In this document: positions 25,701 through 34,024 of the stretch, piece after piece
Numbering within the stretch: position 1 is the first letter of the stretch
How the letters are laid out: every line of letters starts with the position of its first letter
Assembly (NCBI GenBank): GCA_946537305.1
Contig: CAMNFR010000003.1
Location: 38,535-102,534, forward strand
DNA from: an uncultured Lachnospiraceae bacterium
Lineage (GTDB): Bacteria > Bacillota > Clostridia > Lachnospirales > Lachnospiraceae
Reading direction: 5' to 3'
DNA length: 64,000 nucleotides
Notes under the pieces: model-generated
The model's database searches: none
What the model saw: only the letters and a program-made list of their open reading frames with translations
Told to the model about the DNA's origin: nothing
Position numbers and translations under genes: made by a program

Positions 25701-27519
25701 TCCGCTGTATAGTGATTTCACCATGTATGTGCGTGTGAATGCAAAGACAGAATCGATTGTCAATGAATATATACAAAAAAATCATTGGGAACGGACGGAA
25801 GCGGTGAGGTCTGACTATAAATACGGATTGCTGAAGGAAACGGTGAAATATCTGATCACGGAAACATATTTCCCGGATGGCTGGGTAAAAAGAGACGGTC
25901 AGATAGTGATAAATATATGGCACGGGACACCTTGGAAGAAGCTGGGATTGGCTAAAAATCAGAAAAATCTGCATAAAGATGGAAACACGCAGAAGAATTT
26001 TATTGAAGCCGATTATTTGATGTATCCGAACGAGTATACGAAAAAGCATATGTTGGAATCGTACAAGGTAGCCCATCTTTGCGGCGGAAAAGCCGCTATG
26101 ATAGGATATCCCCGGACAGGCGGAATGCTGGAGGCCCTATCTTCGGACCAGACGTCACTGCGGCAGGTGCTCGCCCCGAATGGGGAGAAGATTTATGCCT
26201 ATATGCCCACGTGGAAAGCGTATCTGACAGAGGAGGCCGTGGTGGCTGAAACGCGGGAACTTCTGGATTATTTAGATAGTGTGCTGCGGGATGATCAGAT
26301 TCTTTACAGCAACCTGCATCACAAGGTGAGCGATGTGATAGATTACGGCGCCTACCGGCATATAAAACAGTTCCCGCCAAATGTAGACAGCTACGCGCTG
26401 CTGGCGGCTACAGAGGCACTGATCACAGACTACTCCAGTGTGTTCTTTGACTATCTGGCCACCAGGAAACAGATTATTCTGTACTGTGCCGATTATGAAT
26501 TATATCGCAAGAAGCGCGGTGTATATATGGAGCTGGATGAGATGCCGTTTGATAAAGCGGTAACCAAAGAAGAGGTCATAGAGGCAATCAACCGGGGAAA
26601 GACCTACGACGATACAGCAATCTATGAACAATTCTGTGCCTATGACAGTACAGAAAATGCCGCGGCGCTGTGCAGTCTTTTCCTGGGAGAATCATTCTCA
26701 GATCATGTGACCATTGAGGATCTGCCAAAAACCAATAAAAAGAAGGTGTTGGTTTACTCGGAACGCTTTGAACCGTCAGAGATGACGGATGCTATCGAAG
26801 CAATGACCAAAAACTATAATAAAAAGAAGGCAGAGATATATCTCTCCGGAGAAATGTTCGCAATAGACAACTATAAGAAGCGCGCTTATCCCTTGCTGAA
26901 ACAGAATCCGATCATCGGCACCCGGCAGGAATTACATCTGACCGGCCGAGGGCGAAGCCTGACAGAACTCTATAAGGAAGGGGAAGTTACCTTTGAGGAA
27001 TACTTTGACTATATGAAGTATGATCTGGCTGTTGCGTCATGGAGGATATACGGTCATGCCCGTTTTGATACGGTGATGATGGCGGATATTCTGGACCCGG
27101 AACGGATTCTGATATTCTCGTTGATGGAAGCGGAACGAATCCTGTTCATTACCCCGGAAATGGTGGCAATGGTGCGAGAGGGGAATCACTGCATGGCGGA
27201 CGCAATTCAGTTTGCTGTGCCCCGGTGTGAAGGTGTATATGCCGTTGATTCTGAGAGTGCTTCAGAAATTATGAAGCTGCTCCCGGCGCTGCGAGGACAT
27301 ATTCCCGTTCAGAAGGAGTGTTATTCTTCGGAGGAACGTGAACGTTTGGCGGAGCAGCCGCGGGAGCAGGAGAGTGTACCTGTATTCGACACAAAAGCCG
27401 GAATGGGCAGATTGATCCCCTATCCGGTTCCGGTGCGTCCCTGGTATCGGAAGATGGCTACCAGAGCACTTCCGAAAGGGATTCGGTGGAGAATGAAAAG
27501 GCTGTTGAGAATGAAATAA
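22747..27519 (+). CDS. Very large fusion: glycosyltransferase-like N-terminus plus two CDP-polyol phosphotransferase domains
   Basis: 1590 residues. Residues 1-330 resemble a GT-A (GT2-like) glycosyltransferase region, with ALNGGDTFSKGAF in the place of the DxD area and PWFFSGTVIRASLL. Residues 330-515 are a beta-rich linker like that in TarS/TagF-associated proteins. Domain 1 of the glycerophosphotransferase type has CVQHGMSVQK near residue 638 and TDFSGIQFDFAY near 805. Domain 2 has NIWHGTPWKKLG near 1056 and ITDYSSVFFDYLA near 1225. Domain 1 has QHG where WHG is usual. A further 270-residue C-terminal part has no clear family. The protein may both glycosylate and extend the polymer. Its base composition is less GC-rich than the genes on either side. 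Confidence 0.75.
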   Translation: MKLSIIWMVKPSEKTNKKTWDCLVKECRDYPDAVQILAYRAPDSWKKKYQEFPCEKVDLEYVVGFGKSSDMECYQDAACRLGQADIVTALNGGDTFSKGAFAEAERQMILHRETSVCMLEKISPEKKAVPFGSSQGLAHQSPKRIMLNNNYQTYPWFFSGTVIRASLLKEYAFPEVPRWDAERRMFFELLRKEGIGQLLFLRGHKLYDSVRREGDELFFPGIYEEGYYEPSLREFWIPYLSERRENEESIPLFIQYHALFSLNCRIQANWNNRNKHVIPEGKEQQFLQTAGELLRLLDEDVVFNAEKMPECSMNNSLTWVLGILRNGPDFRFDVRFIAGNPYYGAGRVTYNTVTNLRTNIQFMDFKEGYLEIDGTVHPILYSLAEEVYFRFDDKKYAISYNGRYGLTKVFGVSIYKAHGFHISIPIYKKEADHLICCALIDGREVRIGYSFDSHTSRMSSRFQNSYWWFGGNRPYLMTLEDEALYIRRQHMDDRKLQERKLRKEMWKVGITEDRRALLFILIRMVFFLLRPYFKRRPIWMYLDKIYKGGDSAEYLYKYASKQDNNFKHYYLLDKKTPDYRRLKKEGYHPLVRGSIKHRLVFLMADMMVISNSTVFTFNNFGMINSSYIRDLPDFHVCCVQHGMSVQKIALAQTRLRDNTRLYFCASKYELKNLSHPAYDYVGYDALKLTGVPRYDGLVNNDQKQIMISPTWRMQAAMPVQGSEGMQRSYNPLFKQSPYFKVYNALINDPRLIEAARKYGYKIKYVLHPIVSSQVKDFTRNDYVDIIPAAGDMSYEKMFCESSLMVTDFSGIQFDFAYMRKPLVYLHHRDIPQHYEEGSFFYDTMAFGEICHDNDELVDLLIEYMQNGCQMKEEYVRRADDFFYYRDHSNCERIYRVMVDYQDKYILGKGDGYPKKLQGIIDMTGRRPAAERAIELLARHERDPKPVTISDFYFDNDIREKTVLLLGLGHNVRGSMQYILNELNHNPLYSDFTMYVRVNAKTESIVNEYIQKNHWERTEAVRSDYKYGLLKETVKYLITETYFPDGWVKRDGQIVINIWHGTPWKKLGLAKNQKNLHKDGNTQKNFIEADYLMYPNEYTKKHMLESYKVAHLCGGKAAMIGYPRTGGMLEALSSDQTSLRQVLAPNGEKIYAYMPTWKAYLTEEAVVAETRELLDYLDSVLRDDQILYSNLHHKVSDVIDYGAYRHIKQFPPNVDSYALLAATEALITDYSSVFFDYLATRKQIILYCADYELYRKKRGVYMELDEMPFDKAVTKEEVIEAINRGKTYDDTAIYEQFCAYDSTENAAALCSLFLGESFSDHVTIEDLPKTNKKKVLVYSERFEPSEMTDAIEAMTKNYNKKKAEIYLSGEMFAIDNYKKRAYPLLKQNPIIGTRQELHLTGRGRSLTELYKEGEVTFEEYFDYMKYDLAVASWRIYGHARFDTVMMADILDPERILIFSLMEAERILFITPEMVAMVREGNHCMADAIQFAVPRCEGVYAVDSESASEIMKLLPALRGHIPVQKECYSSEERERLAEQPREQESVPVFDTKAGMGRLIPYPVPVRPWYRKMATRALPKGIRWRMKRLLRMK

Positions 27520-27571
27520 TAAACGGAGAGGTATCAAGAATATTCATAAGGACGGGGACTTGCCGCGTGCC

Positions 27572-28732
27572 TTACCAGATAGCATCAAAGACCATGCGCC
27601 CGGCGTGAAAGATCTTGTACAGGTCGATGACCTCGCCGGGTGTGAAGACTCTTTTTTCCAGATTCTTCTTTACCATGCCCTCCGGCAGATGCCATTTGTT
27701 GTCGGTGCAGAACCAGCGCCATTCCTTTTGGTTGCCGCGCTTACCGCGCATCACCCACCCCTTGGGGCGGCGCTTAAAAGCACGGGTAAAGAGGCTGTCC
27801 GCCACGGTATATCGGCGCTCTGTCAGACAGTTGACGGCCAGGGAGTATTCCTGGGCACCGTCCGGAAGAGTATCCAGACGGCCCGGCAACAGATGGGAGG
27901 CGATCAGCGCACTGTAGCCCTCCCGGGCGTGGCCCTGGCTGCAATAGGCAATATTTATGATGGTGTCCCGCTGGCCGCCTCTGGCGCCGGGGAAGACAAA
28001 ATTGGTGCAGATGGTGTTGGCGCCGCGCCGAAGGAATTCCTCGCACCGGGAACGGCTGTCGATAGTGAAGACCAGCAGCGCCAGACCGGCATCCCGGATT
28101 TTCTTCACACGTTCAGGCGTTGCCAGCTTCCCTTTCAGAGCCATGGCGCGGATGCCGTGCTCCAGGGAAAACTGTATGAACTCGTCCGTTTGCTCACAGA
28201 AATTTCGCACATTGAACTGGTAATACGGGAAATGGTATACACTGTCGATCGCCAGGAACATTTCCTCCGTATTGACCTGGATCAGCAGGCGCTCATCCAG
28301 GCCGGCCTGCCGGCAGAACTGTTCGGCGACCAGCTCAGCCATCAGACGGGACTGGTCCGCGTCCAGGGTATGCAGGTCGATCTCCAGGAAGGTGTCCGGA
28401 AATTCCTGCATCAGCTCGATCAGCCGGGCGGCGTCCAGCACGGGCATGCCGTGGATGCGCTGCTTCATAAAGAGCTCGTGAGTCATATTTTCAAAAGACG
28501 GATCATAGGGCATGCCGATGCGCTCGCAGATAGGCTTTGTCCATCCGTAGGTACAGACCAGCTTCTGATCGGCGGTTGGCTTCAGATCCACCTCGAAATA
28601 GCGAAAGCCGCACTGATAGCTGTGGCGGAAAGCTTCTTCTGTGGCCAGCAGCTGATAACCTTTATAGCCGCCCAGAGCGTGGGCCATAAATTTTTCCTGA
28701 TACATAGGGGGAATTTCGTGATGAAGATCCAT
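27572..28732 (-). CDS. Glycerophosphodiester phosphodiesterase family protein
   Basis: 386 residues on the minus strand, the only clear minus-strand gene of the window. The family pattern is AHALGGYKG near the N-terminus, FEVDLKPTADQKLVC for the Glu-x-Asp metal ligands, LEIDLHT, and the C-terminal ANTICTN. GDPD enzymes cleave glycerophosphodiesters to glycerol-3-phosphate and an alcohol. No signal peptide or membrane segment is seen, so it is probably cytoplasmic. The start ATG at 28732 has AAAGGA six bases upstream; a longer frame exists but crosses the divergent promoter region. A role in recycling glycerol-phosphate polymer is an inference. About 120 C-terminal residues after the barrel are unassigned. 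Confidence 0.75.
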   Translation of the reverse strand: MDLHHEIPPMYQEKFMAHALGGYKGYQLLATEEAFRHSYQCGFRYFEVDLKPTADQKLVCTYGWTKPICERIGMPYDPSFENMTHELFMKQRIHGMPVLDAARLIELMQEFPDTFLEIDLHTLDADQSRLMAELVAEQFCRQAGLDERLLIQVNTEEMFLAIDSVYHFPYYQFNVRNFCEQTDEFIQFSLEHGIRAMALKGKLATPERVKKIRDAGLALLVFTIDSRSRCEEFLRRGANTICTNFVFPGARGGQRDTIINIAYCSQGHAREGYSALIASHLLPGRLDTLPDGAQEYSLAVNCLTERRYTVADSLFTRAFKRRPKGWVMRGKRGNQKEWRWFCTDNKWHLPEGMVKKNLEKRVFTPGEVIDLYKIFHAGRMVFDAIW

Positions 28733-28850
28733 GAGGTATCCTTTCTGTCTGCGGAAACTGCCGCAGGCTGCAAGATTATCCTTTGTTGGACTAATAGTAA
28801 CAGTAACCCGTGAAAAGTGCAAGTAGAAAGAATGAGTGGGGGAAATGCTC

Positions 28851-30329
28851 ATGAAAAACAGCAGCTCGTCAGCCAATTCCGGCAACCAAGAATTACAGCG
28901 GCAGCTTTCGCCCATGCACGTGTGGGCCATCGCGTTCGGCTGTGTGATCGGCTGGGGCTCCTTTATTAATCCCGGAAAGAAATTCCTGCCCAATTCCGGC
29001 GTGGCAGGCACCGCCATTGCCATGGTCCTGGGGGCGCTGGTGATGATCATCATTGCCTTCAGCTATGCCTATATGGTGCCCAAGTATCCCAAGGCAGGCG
29101 GAGAATTTACCTTTACAAAAATGTGCTTCGGCAAAAACATGGCCTTCCTGTGCGGATGGTTCCTGGTGGTGGCGTATCTGACCAACGTGCCTATGAACTC
29201 CACGGCCATCGGCCTGATCGTAGATGGTCTGGACGGGACGGCAGACATCCTGAAGTTCGGTTTTCACTATACCATCGCCGGCTTTGATATTTACATGGGA
29301 GAGATGATGCTGGCCATGGCCATCCTGCTGCTGTTCGGCTATCTGAACATTATCGGCGTGAAAAAGGCAGGTACGGTACAGATGGCGCTCTCTTCGCTGC
29401 TGGTGGTCTGTGTGTTCACCCTGTGCGTCGCGGGCCTGATCAGCGCCAAGGCGACCGGCATCAACATGCAGCCGATCTGGGGCTTTGATAAGAGCGCGGC
29501 TATGGCGGCCGGCGCCACCACGGCAGAGATCGGACAGTATGCCCACGTTGGGATGCGGGGGATCCTGTCCGCCATTCTGGCGACCTTTGCCATTGCGCCG
29601 TGGGCTTATGTGGGTTTTGATGCCATTCCTCAGGCGGCGGAAGAATTCAATTTTTCCTTTAAGAAGGTCAGCGTGATCATGATGATCTCCATCGTGTTCG
29701 GCTGCTTTGTGTATACCTCCAACAACACCGTGGCAGCGGCGGCCCTGACCAACTGGCCGGACCGAGTGATGGCCGGAGACTGGGTGCTGCTGGTGGCGGC
29801 TGAGGAGCTCCTGGGCACCTTCGGCAAGGTGCTGATCGGACTGGGCGTTTCCTGTGCGGTACTCTCCGGTATTATGGGCTTTTATCTGGCTTCCAGCCGG
29901 CTGATGTACTCCATGAGCCGCGACGGATATCTGCCGCCGTGGTTTGGCGAGGTGGATCCCCGCTACGGCACGCCGAAGAACGCCATGATCTTCTGCATTA
30001 TCGTCAGCCTGTCCGGGCCAATTCTGGGGCGCGAAGCGCTGGGCTGGTTCGTGGACATGAGCGCCATCGGCGCGTCCATCGGTTATTTCTTCACCTGCGC
30101 CAGCACACTGGTCACCGTGTACCGCGATCAGGACGGAACGCCGTTCTTAAAGGCCATGGCTGCCACAGGCGTCTGCTTTTCCGTAATCTTTATGATCCTG
30201 CAGCTGATCCCCATTCCGGGGCTTTCCGGTGTCCATTTCGGAAAAGAATCCTACATAATGCTGATTATCTGGATCATCATCGGACTGGCATTCTACGCCA
30301 GACAGTGGCGGCACTTCATCTCCGAATAG
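28851..30329 (+). CDS. APC-family amino acid/amine permease
   Basis: 492 residues with about twelve membrane helices. The first helix carries the APC signature AFGCVIGWGSFINPG, and the second PKAGGEFTFTK. It is divergent from the phosphodiesterase gene. APC permeases exchange or import amino acids, polyamines and ethanolamine; the substrate here is not visible. ATG 28851 is preceded by GGGGG with eight bases between; GTG 28836 and ATG 28845 are in frame upstream. It is followed by a separate promoter, so it is likely an independent unit inside the polymer locus. Confidence 0.8.
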   Translation: MKNSSSSANSGNQELQRQLSPMHVWAIAFGCVIGWGSFINPGKKFLPNSGVAGTAIAMVLGALVMIIIAFSYAYMVPKYPKAGGEFTFTKMCFGKNMAFLCGWFLVVAYLTNVPMNSTAIGLIVDGLDGTADILKFGFHYTIAGFDIYMGEMMLAMAILLLFGYLNIIGVKKAGTVQMALSSLLVVCVFTLCVAGLISAKATGINMQPIWGFDKSAAMAAGATTAEIGQYAHVGMRGILSAILATFAIAPWAYVGFDAIPQAAEEFNFSFKKVSVIMMISIVFGCFVYTSNNTVAAAALTNWPDRVMAGDWVLLVAAEELLGTFGKVLIGLGVSCAVLSGIMGFYLASSRLMYSMSRDGYLPPWFGEVDPRYGTPKNAMIFCIIVSLSGPILGREALGWFVDMSAIGASIGYFFTCASTLVTVYRDQDGTPFLKAMAATGVCFSVIFMILQLIPIPGLSGVHFGKESYIMLIIWIIIGLAFYARQWRHFISE

Positions 30330-30378
30330 AAAAAACGGACCGGTGGAGGGTGGCGCGGCTCGTTTTGCCCCTTTTTCA

Positions 30379-30407
30379 TTGACGAATAGAGTTAAACTGG
30401 GTATGAT
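30379..30407 (+). promoter_or_regulatory. Sigma-A-type promoter of the phnW-fkbH-MBOAT unit
   Basis: TTGACG at 30379-30384 and TATGAT at 30402-30407 are 17 bases apart, about 58 bases before the phnW start codon. Seven genes on the same strand follow with gaps below about 50 bases. Confidence 0.7.
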
Positions 30408-30464
30408 AGGAAGGGCGTGCGGAAGCGATGCCTATATATAGAAAGAACAGGAGTGTTTGGAACC

Positions 30465-31565
30465 ATGATTAATTATAAACTGCTGACACCGGGGCCGCTT
30501 ACGACCTCTGATACCGTAAAACAGGAGATGATGGTGGATCACTGCACGTGGGATGACGATTACAAGCAGATCACCCAGAAGATCCGTGCCGAGCTTCTGG
30601 AGCTGGCCCATGTATCTCCGGAGGAGTATACCTGCGTACTGATGCAGGGAAGCGGTACCTTTGGCGTGGAATCGGTCATCACCAGTTCCGTGGGACATGA
30701 TGGCAAGGTCCTGATTCTTGCCAACGGTGCCTACGGCGAGCGTATGGAAGATATCGCAAAGCATGCGGGGCTGGCTTATGAGATCCTGCATTTCCATTAC
30801 AACCAGGTCCCTGACGCCGGAAAGGTGGAAGAGGCACTGGCGGCAGATCCTTCCATCACCCACGTGGCCATGGTGCACAGCGAAACGACCTCCGGCATTC
30901 TGAATGACATCGCCTCTGTGGCGAAGGTGGTGAAAGCGGCCGGCCGTGTATTTATTGTGGATGCCATGTCCAGCTTCGGTGGCGTGGATATCCCCGTGCA
31001 GGATCTGGGAATCGATTTTATCATCAGCTCCGCCAACAAGTGCATCCAGGGCGTGCCCGGGTTTACCTTTATCATCTGCCGTCTGTCCGAGCTGAAAAAA
31101 TGCGAGGGCAAGGCCGTGAGCCTGTCGCTGGATCTGTATGATCAGTGGAAGGGCATGTTCGACGGCAAGTGGCGCTTCACCTCTCCCACCCATGTGGTGC
31201 TGGCGTTCTCCAAGGCGCTGGAGGAGATGAAGGAAGAGGGCGGCATTCCGGCCCGCAGCAAACGCTATCGCGACAATAACCAGCTGCTGATTTCCGAAAT
31301 GAAAAAACTGGGATATGAGACCTATATCGATGCGGAGCATCAGGGCCCCATCATTACCACCTTCTTCTATCCGGAAAACGCCAATTATACCTTTAAAGAA
31401 ATGTACGAATTCATCAAGGCCAGAGGCTATGCCATCTATCCCGGCAAGGTCACGGAAGCGGAGACCTTCAGGATCGGTAATATCGGTGAGATCTACGAGG
31501 AGGATATCCGGAAGCTGATCTCCATTTACCGGGAGTTCCTGGCAGGCAAGGGCATCACGGTCTGA
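30465..31565 (+). CDS. phnW: 2-aminoethylphosphonate:pyruvate transaminase
   Basis: 366 residues, the normal PhnW length. The N-terminal LLTPGPLTTSDTVKQ, DHCTWDDDYK and VLMQGSGTFGVES are PhnW signatures, as are VDAMSSFGG and the PLP lysine K192 in SSANKCIQGVPGF. In degradation the enzyme turns aminoethylphosphonate into phosphonoacetaldehyde; in biosynthesis it runs the other way, aminating phosphonoacetaldehyde. No PhnX hydrolase is seen, while PEP mutase and phosphonopyruvate decarboxylase lie 9-12 kb downstream, so I infer the biosynthetic direction. The first gene after the 30379 promoter. Confidence 0.92.
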   Translation: MINYKLLTPGPLTTSDTVKQEMMVDHCTWDDDYKQITQKIRAELLELAHVSPEEYTCVLMQGSGTFGVESVITSSVGHDGKVLILANGAYGERMEDIAKHAGLAYEILHFHYNQVPDAGKVEEALAADPSITHVAMVHSETTSGILNDIASVAKVVKAAGRVFIVDAMSSFGGVDIPVQDLGIDFIISSANKCIQGVPGFTFIICRLSELKKCEGKAVSLSLDLYDQWKGMFDGKWRFTSPTHVVLAFSKALEEMKEEGGIPARSKRYRDNNQLLISEMKKLGYETYIDAEHQGPIITTFFYPENANYTFKEMYEFIKARGYAIYPGKVTEAETFRIGNIGEIYEEDIRKLISIYREFLAGKGITV

Positions 31566-31585
31566 TGTGACCGGAGGAAACGATC

Positions 31586-33367
31586 ATGCAGGAATTGGAA
31601 TATCCTTTTGACAGTCAGCTGATCATGCGCAAGCGCCGCTCCCTGAAACGGAAGCTTCTGGAGCAGGGCGGCCGCACGGAAAAGCGGATCATGATCCTGG
31701 GGGGCTCTACTACCCACGACATCCGGGATATGCTGGAGCTCTTTTTGCTGAACCAAGGAATCGCGCCGGTGTTCTACGAGTCCGAATACGGCCAGTACTG
31801 GCAGGATGCCATGTTCCCGGAGGAAGCGCTGCTGAACTTTCATCCGGATATCATTTACATTCATACCTCGCTGCGCAATGTGACGGAATTCCCGGCACCC
31901 GGGATGGATGCGGCGGCCGTGGAGGAGATGATCTCCCGCCAGACAGCGCATTTCCAGGTGATGTGGGATAAGCTGGCGCAGACCTGGCACTGCCCGGTGA
32001 TCCAGAATAACTTTGAATACCCTTTCTATCGGCTGATGGGAAACCAGGATGCGGCGGATATCCACGGGCGCACGAATTATGTGACCCGGCTGAACGCGGC
32101 GTTCTATGAATACGCGCGCAGTCACGAGTCTTTCCTGATCCAGGATATTAATTATCTGGCGGCGGATTACGGACTGGCGAAGTGGTCGGATCCCTTTGCC
32201 TGGCATATGTACAAATACGCTCTTTGCCTGGATGCGATCCCGGCGCTGGCGTACAACCTGGCCAGCATCATAAAGTCCGTGTTCGGCAAGAACAAGAAGG
32301 CGCTTTCCCTGGATCTGGATAATACCCTGTGGGGCGGCGTTGTGGGCGATGACGGCGTAGAGGGACTGGAGCTTGGTCAGGAGACCTCCATGGGGCAGGT
32401 GTACAGCGAGTTCCAGGAGTACCTGAAGGCGCTGAGCCGGCAGGGCGTGCTGCTGACCGTCAATTCCAAGAACGAAGAGGAGAACGCCATGGCCGGTCTG
32501 AAGCACCCGCAGATGGTGCTGAAGCCGGAGGATTTCCTGGTGATCAAGGCTAACTGGGAGCCCAAGAGCCGTAACCTGGTGCAGACGGCGGAGGAGCTTT
32601 CCCTGCTGCCGGAATCCTTTGTGTTTGTGGATGACAACCCGGCGGAACGCGCCATCATACGCCAGCAGGTGCCCGGCGCCGCGGTGCCGGAGATGACGAA
32701 GGTCGAGCATTACATTCTGGATATCGACCGCGCAGGCTATTTTGAGACCACCACCCTTTCCGCGGATGATCTGAAGCGGAACGAGATGTATAAGGAAAAC
32801 CTGGCCAGGGCCAGACAGCAGAGCTCCTTTGATAACTACGAGGATTATCTGCGCTCCCTGGATATGGATGCCGTCATCCGCGCGTTCGAGCCGGTCTATA
32901 TGCCGCGCATCGCTCAGCTGACGAACAAGAGCAATCAGTTCAACCTGACCACAAAACGCTGCACGCAGGATGAGATCGCGGACTTCGCGGCCAATCCCCG
33001 GTATATTACCCTCTACGGGCAGCTGAGGGACTGCTTCGGCGATAACGGCGTGGTGACCGTGGTGATCGGCGAGAAAAAAGAAGACCGGCTGGATATCATT
33101 CTGTGGCTGATGAGCTGCCGCGTGCTCAAGCGCGGCATGGAGTTTGCCATGATGGATGAGCTGGTGCGCCTGGCATCGGAGGCCGGCCTTAACGAGATCC
33201 GGGGGTATTATTATCCTACGGCCAAGAACGGGATGGTGCGGGAGTTTTACGCAGCGCACGGTTTTGAAAAGATACAGGAGAGCGAGGACGGCAGCACCGT
33301 CTGGTCTCTGAAACCGCTGGCGGATTATCAGCCTAAAAACCAGGTGATCCGCGTCAACCAGAATTAA
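31586..33367 (+). CDS. FkbH-type HAD-IIIC protein, predicted glyceryl-carrier-protein synthase
   Basis: 593 residues. The N-terminal 230 residues are a SGNH-like part (ILGGSTTHDIRDM). The HAD core has SLDLDNTLWGGVVGDDG with catalytic D243 and D245, then LTVNSKNEEENA and FVFVDDNPAERA. The C-terminal 150 residues resemble a GNAT fold (TNKSNQFNLTTKR). This is the FkbH layout. FkbH relatives take 1,3-bisphosphoglycerate and load a glyceryl group on an acyl carrier protein. The carrier protein gene is 12 bases downstream, which supports that role, but the actual acyl group is not proven. Strong GGAGG site before ATG 31586. Confidence 0.85.
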   Translation: MQELEYPFDSQLIMRKRRSLKRKLLEQGGRTEKRIMILGGSTTHDIRDMLELFLLNQGIAPVFYESEYGQYWQDAMFPEEALLNFHPDIIYIHTSLRNVTEFPAPGMDAAAVEEMISRQTAHFQVMWDKLAQTWHCPVIQNNFEYPFYRLMGNQDAADIHGRTNYVTRLNAAFYEYARSHESFLIQDINYLAADYGLAKWSDPFAWHMYKYALCLDAIPALAYNLASIIKSVFGKNKKALSLDLDNTLWGGVVGDDGVEGLELGQETSMGQVYSEFQEYLKALSRQGVLLTVNSKNEEENAMAGLKHPQMVLKPEDFLVIKANWEPKSRNLVQTAEELSLLPESFVFVDDNPAERAIIRQQVPGAAVPEMTKVEHYILDIDRAGYFETTTLSADDLKRNEMYKENLARARQQSSFDNYEDYLRSLDMDAVIRAFEPVYMPRIAQLTNKSNQFNLTTKRCTQDEIADFAANPRYITLYGQLRDCFGDNGVVTVVIGEKKEDRLDIILWLMSCRVLKRGMEFAMMDELVRLASEAGLNEIRGYYYPTAKNGMVREFYAAHGFEKIQESEDGSTVWSLKPLADYQPKNQVIRVNQN

Positions 33368-33379
33368 GGAGGATAAGCG

Positions 33380-33622
33380 ATGACAAGACAGGAGATCTAT
33401 GGCACCCTGACGGAAGTATTCCGGGATGTTTTTGACGATGAGGAGATCGTTCTGCAGGATTGCACCACCGCGGCGGATATCGAGGACTGGGATTCCCTGA
33501 CTCACATTACGCTGCTTTCCGCCATTGAAGACGAATTCGGCATCAACTTTAACATGAAGGCGGTCCAGGGCCTGAAGGACGTGGGCGCCATGGTGGATGT
33601 TATTGAGGGACTGGTAAAATGA
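33380..33622 (+). CDS. Acyl carrier protein
   Basis: 80 residues, acidic, predicted four-helix fold. The phosphopantetheine serine is S39 in DWDSLTH. AGGAGG lies shortly upstream. It follows the FkbH-like gene and precedes a VOC and an MBOAT gene, so it should be the dedicated carrier for the group loaded by FkbH and handed to the MBOAT transferase, much like DltC in D-alanylation. It is not next to fatty acid synthesis genes. The stop overlaps the next start by four bases. Confidence 0.92.
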   Translation: MTRQEIYGTLTEVFRDVFDDEEIVLQDCTTAADIEDWDSLTHITLLSAIEDEFGINFNMKAVQGLKDVGAMVDVIEGLVK

Positions 33623-34017
33623 AGATAGACCACATTGGATATCTGGTCAAAAACATAGAAAAAGCCAGGAGCAGTTTTGCTGCTCTTGGTTTTTTGGAAA
33701 TCACGGATATGTGCCGGGACGAGTACCGGAAGGTGGATATCATCTTTCTGGAAAAGGACGGTTACGTAGTAGAACTGGTGAGTCCCTACGCGCCGGATTC
33801 CGTGGTGGCGGACCTCCTGAAAAAGGTCAAGAACATGCCGTACCACTTCTGCTATCAGGTGGAGGATCTGGCGGAGGAATCCGCGAGACTTCGGAAGGAG
33901 GGCTTTGTGCCCATCGATGATCCGAAGGAAGCGCCGGCCCTGGGCAGGCGCCGTGTGTGCTTTCTTCAGAGCGCGCGCATTGGTATGATCGAACTGCTGG
34001 AAGAGGGAAAGGAGTAG
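33619..34017 (+). CDS. VOC-superfamily (glyoxalase/methylmalonyl-CoA-epimerase-like) protein
   Basis: 132 residues with two beta-alpha-beta-beta-beta units typical of vicinal-oxygen-chelate proteins. Likely metal ligands are H5 in KIDHIGYLV, Glu in YVVELVSPY, His in MPYHFCYQV and Glu in IGMIELLEE, the pattern of methylmalonyl-CoA epimerase. It is coupled by a four-base overlap to the acyl carrier protein gene. An isomerase or epimerase acting on the carrier-bound acyl group, for example setting the configuration of a glyceryl unit, is my inference. Confidence 0.75.
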   Translation: MKIDHIGYLVKNIEKARSSFAALGFLEITDMCRDEYRKVDIIFLEKDGYVVELVSPYAPDSVVADLLKKVKNMPYHFCYQVEDLAEESARLRKEGFVPIDDPKEAPALGRRRVCFLQSARIGMIELLEEGKE

Positions 34018-34024
34018 CGGAGAC

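Noticed and set aside
31526..33505. A 659-residue open frame on the minus strand
   Set aside because: It lies opposite the FkbH-like gene, has no ribosome site or recognisable domain, and its composition (His/Arg/Leu-rich) is that of an antisense shadow of GC-rich coding DNA.
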